A stretch of 10,321 nt of DNA from JAAYHC01 sp964483175 (GTDB taxonomy: Bacteria > Bacillota > UBA5301): positions 1-10,321 of the forward strand of contig CAZAAT010000072.1 in NCBI GenBank assembly GCA_964483175.1, given 5' to 3'. A program made the position numbers and the translations under genes. Below the pieces are notes generated by a model that was not told where the DNA came from, made no database searches, and worked only from the letters and a program-made list of their open reading frames with translations. Shown here in pieces: positions 1 through 6,970 of this stretch (position 1 is the stretch's first letter; every line of letters starts with the position of its first letter).

Positions 1-84
1 CAAATAAGAATCTCAAGGTCCGCTTGCGTTTCACACTGTTTAGTTTTCAAGGTCCAAGAAAATCTCTTAGATTTTCAATCGACA
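1..84 (-). other. Leader of a ribosomal RNA operon (16S gene expected beyond the left edge)
   Basis: This is the stretch downstream of the strong promoter at 91-119, read leftwards off the window. On the minus strand it has a perfect 8-bp hairpin (58-65 with 69-76, 3-base loop) and, immediately after it, GGACCTTGAAAACTAAACA. That resembles the boxA sequence (CTTTGAAAACT type) of Firmicute rRNA leaders and 16S-23S spacers. A hairpin followed by boxA is the usual order of rRNA antitermination signals. The nonamer GGACCTTGA recurs closer to the edge (13-21 and 47-55 on the plus strand). No rRNA sequence itself is inside the window, so the rRNA assignment is inferred from the leader and the promoter strength. 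Confidence 0.7.
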
Positions 85-119
85 AAGTGTATTATATCAG
101 CAGCGTTTTTCGTTGTCAA
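84..119 (-). promoter_or_regulatory. rRNA operon promoter P2, perfect sigma-A consensus
   Basis: On the minus strand TTGACA (119-114) is followed by exactly 17 bases and then TATAAT (96-91), a perfect consensus promoter. The -10 box is preceded by TGA, making it an extended -10. The start point is expected near 84. Such a promoter is typical of rRNA operons and fits the boxA-like leader that follows. Confidence 0.88.
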
Positions 120-181
120 CCTCTAATTGTCATCGTTTCTCACTACATTGCAGCTGGTTGGCGGCCGCCATTTAGCGGCGC

Positions 182-217
182 GAATTACACTATACCACGT
201 TCTATCAACAACTTCAA
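182..217 (-). promoter_or_regulatory. Second upstream promoter P1 of the rRNA operon
   Basis: On the minus strand TTGAAG (217-212) is followed by a 17-base spacer and TATAGT (194-189), with an extended TGG before the -10. It lies about 98 bp upstream of P2 and points the same way. Tandem P1/P2 promoters are common at rRNA operons. A G+C-rich inverted repeat (GCCGC 164-168 with GCGGC 175-179) lies between the two promoters. Confidence 0.62.
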
Positions 218-274
218 CCCAAAATTTCCTGAAAATATACGGTAAAACAGCCATTACTTCTCTCTTGCTACAAA

Positions 275-312
275 ATACTAAATCAAACTGAATTAGACTC
301 CGTTCTAATCAG
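275..312 (-). terminator. Candidate terminator of yunB
   Basis: Past the yunB stop codon, the minus strand has an imperfect stem (312-304 with 297-288, one bulged base, 6-base loop) followed by the T-rich run TTTGATTTAGTATTTT. It is A+T-rich and only moderately stable, but it is the only hairpin with a T-rich tail before the rRNA promoters. The rest of 120-347 holds P1, the G+C-rich repeat described with it, and nothing else I can recognise. Confidence 0.45.
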
Positions 313-347
313 ACTCTTTCCGAAATAATATATGTAGGTTTAATGTA

Positions 348-1073
348 TTAAGGAACGGGTTGTGGCTGAAGGTTATAAGACTCCGTACTGCCACCTAAAG
401 CCTTAGAAAACAAATCATTCAGGCTAAAATAAACCTCGGGAACATCCCCCAAGATAATTCCTTCACTAACCGGCATTTTCACATTCACCGCAACTCTTTC
501 GCTGACCAACGGCACCACTATTCTGATGCCCACAGTAACATCCAAATAGATTTTATGCCTAGTTTGATTGATTCCGGAGTGGATGAACTGATCGGTAACA
601 TTAACATTAATAGTACCGGCCGGCAAGATACGTACAGATATCCAGGGGCCCATGCTCGCTAAAAGATGGCTACCCAGAGCCTGCCCAAGCGGAATCCTAA
701 TCCGTTCTTCAGAGATGTTTTTGAGCGCTTCGGAAATTTGAATGGTCGCTTCGGCGGCGATTCGATTGATCTCACCAGTATTAGGCTGCATCATTACTAC
801 CCTGCCTTGATTGTCCTGGCGAACAAAATACAAGTCCTCATATTTTAAAGACCGCGCTACTTTTTCATGAATTGCGCGGTTGATCACGCTGGTAGCAATC
901 ATATTCGCTCGGGTGTTGGCAATCCTCAGCAGGGTTGGTTTGAGACGGTAATCCAAAATAACAAAGCCAATTAAAGCTAAGATAAGCAAGATCGCGACCA
1001 ACCGAAAGAAATAGGGGGAGGCTGCTCTCACCCCAAGCTGTAATCGGCGGAGATTTTTGCGAACGAGGCCCAC
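348..1073 (-). CDS. yunB: Sporulation protein YunB
   Basis: This is a 241-residue protein of the YunB family, known in Bacillus subtilis as a sigma-E-dependent mother-cell protein needed for proper sporulation; its molecular activity is not established. A basic N-terminus (KNLRR, residues 6-10) precedes one membrane helix at about 24-41, and the remainder should lie outside the membrane. The family's C-terminal signature is visible as PVSEGIILGDVPEVYF (201-216). The reading frame is open back to a GTG at 1106, but that codon lies inside the tyrS terminator hairpin and has GGTGA only one base before it. The GTG at 1073 has GGGGAGGGG with a 10-base spacing, so I chose it. The gene is separated from tyrS by a terminator and has its own candidate sigma-E promoter. 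Length is close to the family norm (about 250). The role in this organism is inferred from the family. Confidence 0.9.
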   Translation of the reverse strand: MGLVRKNLRRLQLGVRAASPYFFRLVAILLILALIGFVILDYRLKPTLLRIANTRANMIATSVINRAIHEKVARSLKYEDLYFVRQDNQGRVVMMQPNTGEINRIAAEATIQISEALKNISEERIRIPLGQALGSHLLASMGPWISVRILPAGTINVNVTDQFIHSGINQTRHKIYLDVTVGIRIVVPLVSERVAVNVKMPVSEGIILGDVPEVYFSLNDLFSKALGGSTESYNLQPQPVP

Positions 1074-1081
1074 CGCTCCAA

Positions 1082-1090
1082 CCCCTCCCC
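1082..1090 (-). promoter_or_regulatory. Ribosome binding site that sets the yunB start
   Basis: On the minus strand GGGGAGGGG contains a perfect GGAGG (1088-1084) ten bases before the GTG at 1073. It lies inside the longer reading frame that begins at 1106, which argues against the longer start. Confidence 0.7.
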
Positions 1091-1132
1091 ATAAAATAAA
1101 GAACACTTCACCTATAAATTATGAAGTGTTCT
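1091..1132 (-). terminator. Intrinsic terminator of tyrS
   Basis: A perfect 11-bp inverted repeat (AGAACACTTCA at 1132-1122, its complement at 1110-1100, 11-base loop) is followed on the minus strand by TTATTTTAT. It begins 25 bases after the tyrS stop codon. The stem is A+T-rich, so efficiency may be moderate. The hairpin overlaps both the yunB -10 region and the spurious upstream GTG of yunB. Confidence 0.72.
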
Positions 1133-1145
1133 AGGATTAATACTA
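1108..1145 (-). promoter_or_regulatory. Candidate sigma-E promoter of yunB
   Basis: On the minus strand TAGTATT (1145-1139) matches 6 of 7 positions of the sigma-E -35 consensus KMATATT. After a 15-base spacer, CATAATTT (1123-1116) keeps CATA and the final T of the -10 consensus CATACANT. The start point is expected near 1109, leaving a leader of about 36 bases that includes the GGGGAGGGG site. B. subtilis yunB is in the sigma-E regulon, which supports the call. A weak sigma-A reading (CATAAT with a poor -35) is also possible. Confidence 0.45.
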
Positions 1146-1157
1146 ATATGAACCAAT

Positions 1158-2390
1158 TTAGGCTAGTATCACTTGGGCAAATTTTCGTTTCCCGACTTGA
1201 ATGACCCGTTCGGAGTCGAGCTCGACCTGAGCACTTTCATCATCAATGCGAATGCCATCGAGCTTAACTGCGCCCTGCTTGATCATCCGCCGCGCCTCAC
1301 TGCTTGAGCTGACCAGCCCGGCCAAAACAAGTAGTTTTACTACCCAGATCTGTGCGGGCCCATCTAATTCTTCTAACGGCACCTGAAAAACAGGAATGTT
1401 CTCGGGAATATCGCCCCGCCTAAAGACTAGGTCAAAAGTTTCTTCTGCCGCCTTGGCCGCTTCCTGTCCATGATATAAACCGACAATCTCCCTGGCCAAC
1501 CGCCTTTTAACATCCCGCGGATGAAGTTTGCCCGCCTCTAGCCCCGCGAAGATCGACTTAATTTCGTCTATTGGCACCTCAGTTACTAACTCATAATAAT
1601 TTAGCATTAGTTCATCCGGAATCGACATCACTTTTCCGTACATCTCCTCCGGTTTTTCGTCAATCCCAATATAATTGCCAAGGCTTTTACTCATCTTTTG
1701 CACGCCATCTGTACCAACTAGCAATGGCATCATCAAAGCAATTTGCGGAGTTTGCCCGAACTCACGCTGGAGCTCCCGGCCAACAAGGAGATTAAACTTC
1801 TGATCCGTTCCACCTAGCTCAACATCTGCCCGCAAGGCGACCGAGTCATACCCTTGCATTAATGGATAGAAAAATTCGTGGATACTAATCGGTTTGTTTT
1901 CTTGGTAACGTTTGGCAAAGTCATCTCGCTCCAACATCCGCGCAACGGTGTATTTTGATGCTAACTTAATTACATCTTCGAAGGTTAAGGGTGATAACCA
2001 GGTACTATTAAAGACAATTTTGGTCTTATCTGGGTCAAGAATCTTATACACCTGCTGGGCAAAGGTCTTCGCGTTAGCCTCGACTTCTTCGCGCGTCAGC
2101 GGCTTGCGCGTCGTTGACTTTCCGGTCGGATCACCGATTCGGCCGGTAAAATCACCGATAAGAAAATAGACCTCATGGCCGAGATCCTGGAATTGTTTGA
2201 GCTTACGGTAAACCACTGTATGTCCTAGGTGAATATCAGGGGCTGAGGGGTCTGTGCCTAGTTTAACGCGGAGCGGACGGTTCTCTTTTTGTGCGCGCTC
2301 AAGTGCTGATCGTAATTCCTCAATGCTGATAATCTCGGCCGTCCCGCGCGAGAGAATCGATAGTTGCTCATCAATTGGTACTGCCTTCAA
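1158..2390 (-). CDS. tyrS: Tyrosyl-tRNA synthetase, type 2 (TyrZ-like)
   Basis: This 410-residue cytoplasmic class I aminoacyl-tRNA synthetase activates tyrosine with ATP and charges tRNA-Tyr. The catalytic Rossmann domain carries the HIGH-type motif HLGH (54-57), preceded by KLGTDPSAPDI, and KMSKS (232-236). The DVELGGTDQKFN segment (189-200) contributes to the active site. An S4 RNA-binding domain follows at about 347-409. KLGTDPSAPDIHLGH and a length near 410 place it with B. subtilis TyrZ rather than the main TyrS type. The start is a TTG, supported by AAAGGAG ten bases upstream. The gene has its own promoter and terminator and is transcribed alone, divergently from the penicillin-binding protein gene. 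There is no room or sequence for a T-box leader, the usual control of tyrosyl-tRNA synthetase genes in Firmicutes. Confidence 0.98.
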   Translation of the reverse strand: MKAVPIDEQLSILSRGTAEIISIEELRSALERAQKENRPLRVKLGTDPSAPDIHLGHTVVYRKLKQFQDLGHEVYFLIGDFTGRIGDPTGKSTTRKPLTREEVEANAKTFAQQVYKILDPDKTKIVFNSTWLSPLTFEDVIKLASKYTVARMLERDDFAKRYQENKPISIHEFFYPLMQGYDSVALRADVELGGTDQKFNLLVGRELQREFGQTPQIALMMPLLVGTDGVQKMSKSLGNYIGIDEKPEEMYGKVMSIPDELMLNYYELVTEVPIDEIKSIFAGLEAGKLHPRDVKRRLAREIVGLYHGQEAAKAAEETFDLVFRRGDIPENIPVFQVPLEELDGPAQIWVVKLLVLAGLVSSSSEARRMIKQGAVKLDGIRIDDESAQVELDSERVIQVGKRKFAQVILA

Positions 2391-2400
2391 AGCCTGTCAG

Positions 2401-2407
2401 CTCCTTT
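2401..2407 (-). promoter_or_regulatory. Ribosome binding site for the TTG start of tyrS
   Basis: On the minus strand AAAGGAG lies ten bases before the TTG at 2390. No ATG or GTG in frame is better placed, so this site decides the non-ATG start. Confidence 0.75.
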
Positions 2408-2445
2408 AATGCTTCATAAGACTACCTGTCCCAAAAGTTCCATTT

Positions 2446-2475
2446 ATTATAGCACAACCCATAATAGGCAAGCAA
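2446..2475 (-). promoter_or_regulatory. tyrS promoter with extended -10
   Basis: On the minus strand TGC-TATAAT (2454-2446) is a perfect extended -10. TTGCTT (2475-2470) stands 18 bases upstream as a weak -35. The start point is expected near 2439, giving a leader of about 49 bases, too short for a T-box riboswitch. Confidence 0.65.
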
Positions 2476-2499
2476 TGTATTACTCCGTAAGTTTTGTAT

Positions 2500-2528
2500 C
2501 TAAGAATAGTAAGAATCTATGGTATAAT
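2500..2528 (+). promoter_or_regulatory. Promoter of the class A penicillin-binding protein gene
   Basis: TGG-TATAAT (2520-2528) is a perfect extended -10. The -35 region 17 bases upstream (CTAAGA, 2500-2505) is poor, as often seen when the extended -10 compensates. The start point is expected near 2535, about 50 bases before the coding region. The tyrS promoter lies back to back about 70 bp away without overlap. Confidence 0.6.
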
Positions 2529-2570
2529 TAGTTTTGGTATTTTACGCTAGATTATTGTGTGCCCGTTGTT

Positions 2571-2579
2571 AGGGGAGGA
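2571..2579 (+). promoter_or_regulatory. Ribosome binding site of the penicillin-binding protein gene
   Basis: AGGGGAGGA contains GGAGG at 2574-2578. It stands 7 bases before the ATG at 2586 and 4 bases before the ATG at 2583, and it lies downstream of the GTG at 2559. It therefore favours 2586 (or 2583) as the start and argues against 2559. Confidence 0.75.
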
Positions 2580-2585
2580 TTTATG

Positions 2586-4646
2586 ATGGGTAAAATCCGG
2601 ATTACCATAAGACGAGTATTGCTCGGTATGGTTATCTTTGTGTTTTGTGTGTGCTTTGGAGCCGGTGTCGGCATCTTGGCCGGTGCGTTATCTACGGCAC
2701 CGAGTCTTGATGATGTTGAATTTGACCAGAATAAGACTACTTACATCTACGATATTAACGGTGATATCATCACCAGACTGTACCGTGAAAATCGCATTCC
2801 GGTCAGCTTAGACGAGATCCCCCTAGATCTACAAAAAGCAGTTATTGCGATCGAAGATGACCATTTCTATGAACACAACGGCATAAACTTTAAAGCCATT
2901 TTGCGTGCGATCTACGTTGACATCAAGGAAGGCCGAAAGGCTCAGGGTGGCAGCACGATAACAATGCAATTAGCCCGCAATGCTTTTTTGACTTTAGACA
3001 AGAATTGGTCGCGTAAGCTTAATGAGCTGATCTGGACTATTCAAATTGAACGCAAATTTACCAAAGACGAAATCCTGGAAAGCTATTTAAATGAGATTTA
3101 TATGGGCCATAGCGCCTATGGAATGGAGGCTGCTGCCCAAGTTTATTTTGGCAAACATGTCAAAGACTTGACTCTTGCCGAAAGTGCTCTATTGGCCGGC
3201 ATCATCCAGATACCTGGGGTTCATTCGCCATATCTGAGCATGGAAAATGCGCTTAAACGCCGGGCAGTTGTTCTTAACCGGATGCTTGAACTGAATATGA
3301 TCACAGCTGAACAGGCTGAGCAAGCCAAAGCTGAAGAGATTAAATTAGCCGGTTTGAAGCCCCGGGTCAGCCAGGCACCGTATTTCGTCGACTACATCCT
3401 TCAGGGTCTATTGGGTAAATTTGGCGAGGAGCAAGTCTATGGCGGTGGATTAAAGGTTTACACCACCTTAGACCTATCCCTGCAGAAAAAGGCTGAAGAA
3501 GCGTTTCTAGCCAACCTTCCGGAGAAAAAGACCGAGGGCAGCGATATCCTCCAGCCGCAGGGCGCGATCATCACCATTGAACCGGCGACTGGTCGGATCA
3601 AAGCTATGGTAGGCGGTCGCGGCAACGATAAATTTAACCGAGCGGTGCAAGCCAAAAGACAGCCTGGTTCAGCGATGAAACCGTTTATTTACGTAGCTGC
3701 GATCGATCGAGGTCTTACTCCCGCATCGATCATTGAGGATACTCCGGTAGAGTACCATTTGCCCAATGGAGACGTCTGGAAACCAGAGAATTACAGCAGA
3801 GAGTTTCGCGGCCCCGTGACCTTACGAGCTTCGGTTGAAGACTCGCTAAACGTTCCGGCGGTCAAACTACTTGACCAAGTCGGGGTCAGAACGGTAATTG
3901 AATATGCCAAAAAGATGGGGATAACCACTTTGGTCGAACGCGGAACTAAGAATGATGTCAACTTGGCCCTGGCCCTTGGTGGCCTTACTCAAGGAGTTAC
4001 CCCGTTGGAAATGGCTTCTGCCTTCGGTATTCTTGCTAATCAAGGCATTTGGGTTGAGCCTCACGCAATCATCCGGGTAACAGATTCCAAAGGGCATATT
4101 CTAGAGGAATATATGCCGAACCGGAAGATCATTCTTAACGAAGCAACGGCATATGTAGTTACAGATATGCTGCGTGGCGTTATCGAACGCGGCACCGGTA
4201 CCGTTGCCAATATCGGTCGCCCGGCAGCCGGAAAAACCGGTACTGCTGACGACTTCACTAATGCCTGGTTTATTGGCTATACCCCGGATCTGGTTACAGC
4301 AGTTTACATCGGTAATGACAAGCAAAGCGAGCAAATGATTTTCGATGGGGTCAGATGGGGCAGCTGGCAGGCCGCCAGAATCTGGGGCAACTACATGCGC
4401 AAGGCTGTAGCAGGAACCCCAATCAGTAACTTTGAACGGCCGAAGAATATTCAGAATACCACGATCTGTGTTGAATCGGGTCAGTTGGCAACCGAGAACT
4501 GTTCACAGGTTCGCTCGGAGATCTTTATTGCCGGGACCGAACCCAAAGAATACTGCACACTCCATAACTACCAACCCAACCGGGGCTGGAACTTCTTCGG
4601 CAACAGCCCCAACTCAAACCCCGGGTTTTGGTTCTTCGGAAACTAA
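2586..4646 (+). CDS. Class A penicillin-binding protein, PBP1A family
   Basis: This 686-residue bifunctional peptidoglycan synthase polymerises lipid II (glycosyltransferase) and cross-links the peptides (transpeptidase) outside the membrane. A basic N-terminus is followed by one membrane helix at about 11-34. The GT51 domain starts near 55, with the catalytic glutamate in AIEDDHFYEHNGI (88-100), then QGGSTITMQLARN (120-132) and ERKFTKDEILESYLN (155-169). The transpeptidase domain has SAMK (362-365, nucleophilic Ser362), SLN (420-422) and KTGT (550-553). The tail has a family-typical three-cysteine segment (C628, C639, C657). It ends in a short Asn/Gly/Trp/Phe-rich stretch with NFFGN and WFFGN, instead of the long Pro- or Ser-rich tails of some relatives. 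The gene has its own promoter, is divergent from tyrS, and converges on mutS2 with a one-base gap. All catalytic motifs are intact. Confidence 0.97.
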   Translation: MGKIRITIRRVLLGMVIFVFCVCFGAGVGILAGALSTAPSLDDVEFDQNKTTYIYDINGDIITRLYRENRIPVSLDEIPLDLQKAVIAIEDDHFYEHNGINFKAILRAIYVDIKEGRKAQGGSTITMQLARNAFLTLDKNWSRKLNELIWTIQIERKFTKDEILESYLNEIYMGHSAYGMEAAAQVYFGKHVKDLTLAESALLAGIIQIPGVHSPYLSMENALKRRAVVLNRMLELNMITAEQAEQAKAEEIKLAGLKPRVSQAPYFVDYILQGLLGKFGEEQVYGGGLKVYTTLDLSLQKKAEEAFLANLPEKKTEGSDILQPQGAIITIEPATGRIKAMVGGRGNDKFNRAVQAKRQPGSAMKPFIYVAAIDRGLTPASIIEDTPVEYHLPNGDVWKPENYSREFRGPVTLRASVEDSLNVPAVKLLDQVGVRTVIEYAKKMGITTLVERGTKNDVNLALALGGLTQGVTPLEMASAFGILANQGIWVEPHAIIRVTDSKGHILEEYMPNRKIILNEATAYVVTDMLRGVIERGTGTVANIGRPAAGKTGTADDFTNAWFIGYTPDLVTAVYIGNDKQSEQMIFDGVRWGSWQAARIWGNYMRKAVAGTPISNFERPKNIQNTTICVESGQLATENCSQVRSEIFIAGTEPKEYCTLHNYQPNRGWNFFGNSPNSNPGFWFFGN

Positions 4647-4647
4647 C

Positions 4648-6969
4648 TTATTGACGCAAATAGATAATTGTAACCCCGGAGCCGCCTTGATTGTAGGCGG
4701 CTTCTTCATATCCTTTTACCGCAGCATGCTCAGCTAAACGTTGGCGCAAAGCCGATCTTAAGATCCCTTCACCCTTGCCATGAATTAAGCGGACGCTGTC
4801 ATAGCCGGCCAATAACGCATCATCGAGATATTTATCCAACTCGGCCCAGGCTTCCTCAATGGTCATTCCCCTGACCATTAGTTCACCCGGGACATGCAGG
4901 CGTTTATCAGTAATCACCCGATTAATTGAAGAGGTTGGTCTGCGAGAAGCCATCTCTTCAGCCTGATCAGCGTTGGCTTCAGTTAAATCCTTGAATGGTA
5001 CAGTGACCTTCAACTTACCGGCCTGAACAACAGCCTCTTTTTTGGCTAAATTAGTCTCTATAATTGTGCCGACGCTGCGTAGGGACTGGATATAAATCTT
5101 CTCCCCAGCCCCGAACTTGGCCGCCCGTTCCTCTCTGGCCAGGTCACTTTCCCGAACCAGGTCCGGTGTCGGTTTAAGTTTGCGAGTGACCTCCTCTAGG
5201 GTTCGCCGAACCGCCTCTTCTAAAGATGCCCGCGAATGGTCGATAATCAGGCGAGCCTCTTTACGAGCCTCCGCTAAAATATCAGCACGTTTCGCCTCGA
5301 GCTCTTCGGTTAATTGCTCATACCGCTGTCTAAACTGCTCAGCTTCTTTGCGGGCTGCTTCGGCCTCCTGACGCATCCGTCTGGTAATCTTCAACTCCTC
5401 ACCAATCTCACCGAGGACCTCGTCCAGTTCTGTGCGCAGTCCAACCCTGGCCTGTCTGGCCCGCTCGACAACCTGTTCAGGCAAGCCCAGTCGAGTTGCT
5501 ATCTCTAGGGCATTACTCTTACCCGGTAAACCCAAGATCACCCGAAAAGTCGGGGATAATGTTGTAGTATCAAATTCCATCGAGGCGTTCTGAATTAGCG
5601 GGTTAGCATGCGCATACGTTTTTAACTCGCTATAGTGAGTAGTGACAACACCGGTACACTTTAACTCTAACAAATAATCTAAAATAGCAATGGCCAACGC
5701 GGCACCCTCTTGGGGATCGGTACCGGCACCGAGTTCATCGAATAAGACGAGTGAATTAGCATTCAGTTCTCGGAGAATCGCGCTGATGTTGGAAATATGA
5801 CCGGAGAAGGTCGACAAATTCTGTTCGATCGACTGTTCATCCCCGATATCACAGTAAATCCCGGAAAAGACCGAGACCTCTGACCCATCAGCGACCGGCA
5901 GATGAAGGCCTGCTTGGGCCATTAGGGTGAGCAATCCGACGGTTTTGAGCGTAACCGTCTTACCCCCAGTATTTGGTCCGGTTATCACTAGCAGCCGAAA
6001 GCCATCGCCGACCCGAATATCGATGGGGATCGCTGCATCCTTAAGCAAGGGATGGCGAGCTTGGAGTAAAGAGACCATCCCCTTACGATTGAGCTCGGGA
6101 CACCTGCAGCGTAAATCCTGGCTTAAACGTCCTTTAGCCAGTAAGAAATCGACTTCGGCCGCCTTGTCTAAGGTCAGACGAATCTCACCGAGGCGCGCCA
6201 AAAGCTTGGCGTTTAACTCACGCAAAATCCGAGCAATCTCTTCGGTCTGGGCCAACTGTAGTTCTCTGAGCGTATTATTAATCTCTACTACAGCCAAGGG
6301 TTCCACAAATACTGTAGCTCCGCTTGCCGAGCGATCATGGATCACCCCGGGTATCGCCGATCTACTTTCGCTCTTTACCGGAATTACATAGCGGTCTCCA
6401 CGCACGGCAATAACACTGTCCTGTAGGTGTTTCTGGAACTCTGCCGAACCAACCAGCGCGGTCAGTTTTTCGCGAATTCTCTGCTGGGCCGTCTTAATTT
6501 GACTCCGAATCGAACGAAGTTTCGGGCTCGCTGAATCTTTGACATTGCCCCCGTCATCAAAGATTCGGGTAATCTGGTCGGCCAGAGGCTGCAGATCGCT
6601 CATCTGAGATCCAAGGTCGACCATGGTAGGGTAATCGGCTGGCAGCTGGCGCAGATACCTTCCGAGACGTGTCATGGCCTGGAGGCAGTCGCGGATATCA
6701 AGGTACTCCGAGGCATCCAAAGTCCTACCTAAGTTGACTTGGTCAAGGCTTAGCCGAATATCTCGTAAACCACCAGTGTTGACCTCGCCTACTCTGTCCA
6801 AAAGCATTCGCGCCTCAGAGGTTTCTTTTAAGGCTAACTCCACCCAATTGAACTGGTTAAACGGCTTTAGCTGCAAGGCAAGCTCTCTGCTGATCGCAAA
6901 ACCCGTCCGATCGGCAAGCAATTCTAATATTCGCGGAAATTCCAAGCGCTCTAGTGTCTTCTGATTCAT
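4648..6969 (-). CDS. mutS2: MutS2 ATPase with C-terminal Smr domain
   Basis: This 773-residue protein matches full-length MutS2. The MutS-like lever and clamp region spans about 1-290. The ABC-type ATPase follows, with QARHPLL (303-309), Walker A GPNTGGKT (331-338), STFSGH (386-391), Walker B LVLFDELGAGTDP (407-419) and the switch histidine in THYSELK (444-450). A charged coiled coil runs over about 515-600, then a small beta (KOW-like) segment at about 617-660, and a Smr domain at about 695-773 with HGKGEG (730-735). MutS2 lacks the mismatch-recognition domain of MutS; it has been linked to suppression of recombination and, in B. subtilis, to splitting collided ribosomes. The Smr motif usually written LDLR reads LMVR here (697-700), so the acidic residue associated with nuclease activity is absent. 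The ATG follows the upstream U32 stop by one base, implying coupled translation. Confidence 0.97.
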   Translation of the reverse strand: MNQKTLERLEFPRILELLADRTGFAISRELALQLKPFNQFNWVELALKETSEARMLLDRVGEVNTGGLRDIRLSLDQVNLGRTLDASEYLDIRDCLQAMTRLGRYLRQLPADYPTMVDLGSQMSDLQPLADQITRIFDDGGNVKDSASPKLRSIRSQIKTAQQRIREKLTALVGSAEFQKHLQDSVIAVRGDRYVIPVKSESRSAIPGVIHDRSASGATVFVEPLAVVEINNTLRELQLAQTEEIARILRELNAKLLARLGEIRLTLDKAAEVDFLLAKGRLSQDLRCRCPELNRKGMVSLLQARHPLLKDAAIPIDIRVGDGFRLLVITGPNTGGKTVTLKTVGLLTLMAQAGLHLPVADGSEVSVFSGIYCDIGDEQSIEQNLSTFSGHISNISAILRELNANSLVLFDELGAGTDPQEGAALAIAILDYLLELKCTGVVTTHYSELKTYAHANPLIQNASMEFDTTTLSPTFRVILGLPGKSNALEIATRLGLPEQVVERARQARVGLRTELDEVLGEIGEELKITRRMRQEAEAARKEAEQFRQRYEQLTEELEAKRADILAEARKEARLIIDHSRASLEEAVRRTLEEVTRKLKPTPDLVRESDLAREERAAKFGAGEKIYIQSLRSVGTIIETNLAKKEAVVQAGKLKVTVPFKDLTEANADQAEEMASRRPTSSINRVITDKRLHVPGELMVRGMTIEEAWAELDKYLDDALLAGYDSVRLIHGKGEGILRSALRQRLAEHAAVKGYEEAAYNQGGSGVTIIYLRQ
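4678..4717 (+). terminator. Candidate terminator of the penicillin-binding protein gene, inside the 3' end of mutS2
   Basis: A 7-bp G+C-rich stem (AGCCGCC 4680-4686 with GGCGGCT 4696-4702, extendable to 9 bp with a G-U pair, 9-base loop) is followed by TTCTTCATATCCTTTT. It starts about 32 bases after the stop codon. These bases also encode the conserved C-terminus of MutS2, so the hairpin could be partly a by-product of GGSG-type codons. The T-rich tail is interrupted. Confidence 0.5.
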
Positions 6970-6970
6970 T

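Noticed and set aside
160..169. GGCGGCCGCC palindrome between the two rRNA promoters as an operator
   Set aside because: It is short and G+C-rich, overlaps a small hairpin, and has no second copy in the window to support a regulator site.
24..245. Plus-strand open frame of 73 codons
   Set aside because: It runs antisense across the rRNA leader and both promoters, has no ribosome binding site, and its product resembles nothing I recognise.
1074..1106. Longer yunB start at the GTG at 1106, adding 11 residues
   Set aside because: This GTG lies in the tyrS terminator stem, has its only purine-rich site one base away, and would be almost at the predicted transcript start. The GTG at 1073 has a strong, well-spaced site.
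2559..2585. GTG at 2559 as the start of the penicillin-binding protein gene
   Set aside because: The best ribosome binding site lies downstream of it, in front of the two ATG codons at 2583 and 2586.
4582..4610. Inverted repeat GGGGCTG/CAGCCCC as a terminator for mutS2
   Set aside because: It has a 15-base loop and no T-run on the minus strand, and the bases encode the penicillin-binding protein tail.
4617..4629. AAACCC-C-GGGTTT palindrome near the penicillin-binding protein stop
   Set aside because: The single-base centre is too tight for an RNA hairpin, and it is explained by Asn-Pro-Gly-Phe codons.
5927..6391. Plus-strand open frame of 154 codons opposite mutS2
   Set aside because: It is antisense to the conserved ATPase region of mutS2; a Ser/Arg/Leu-rich composition and lack of a ribosome site mark it as a shadow frame.
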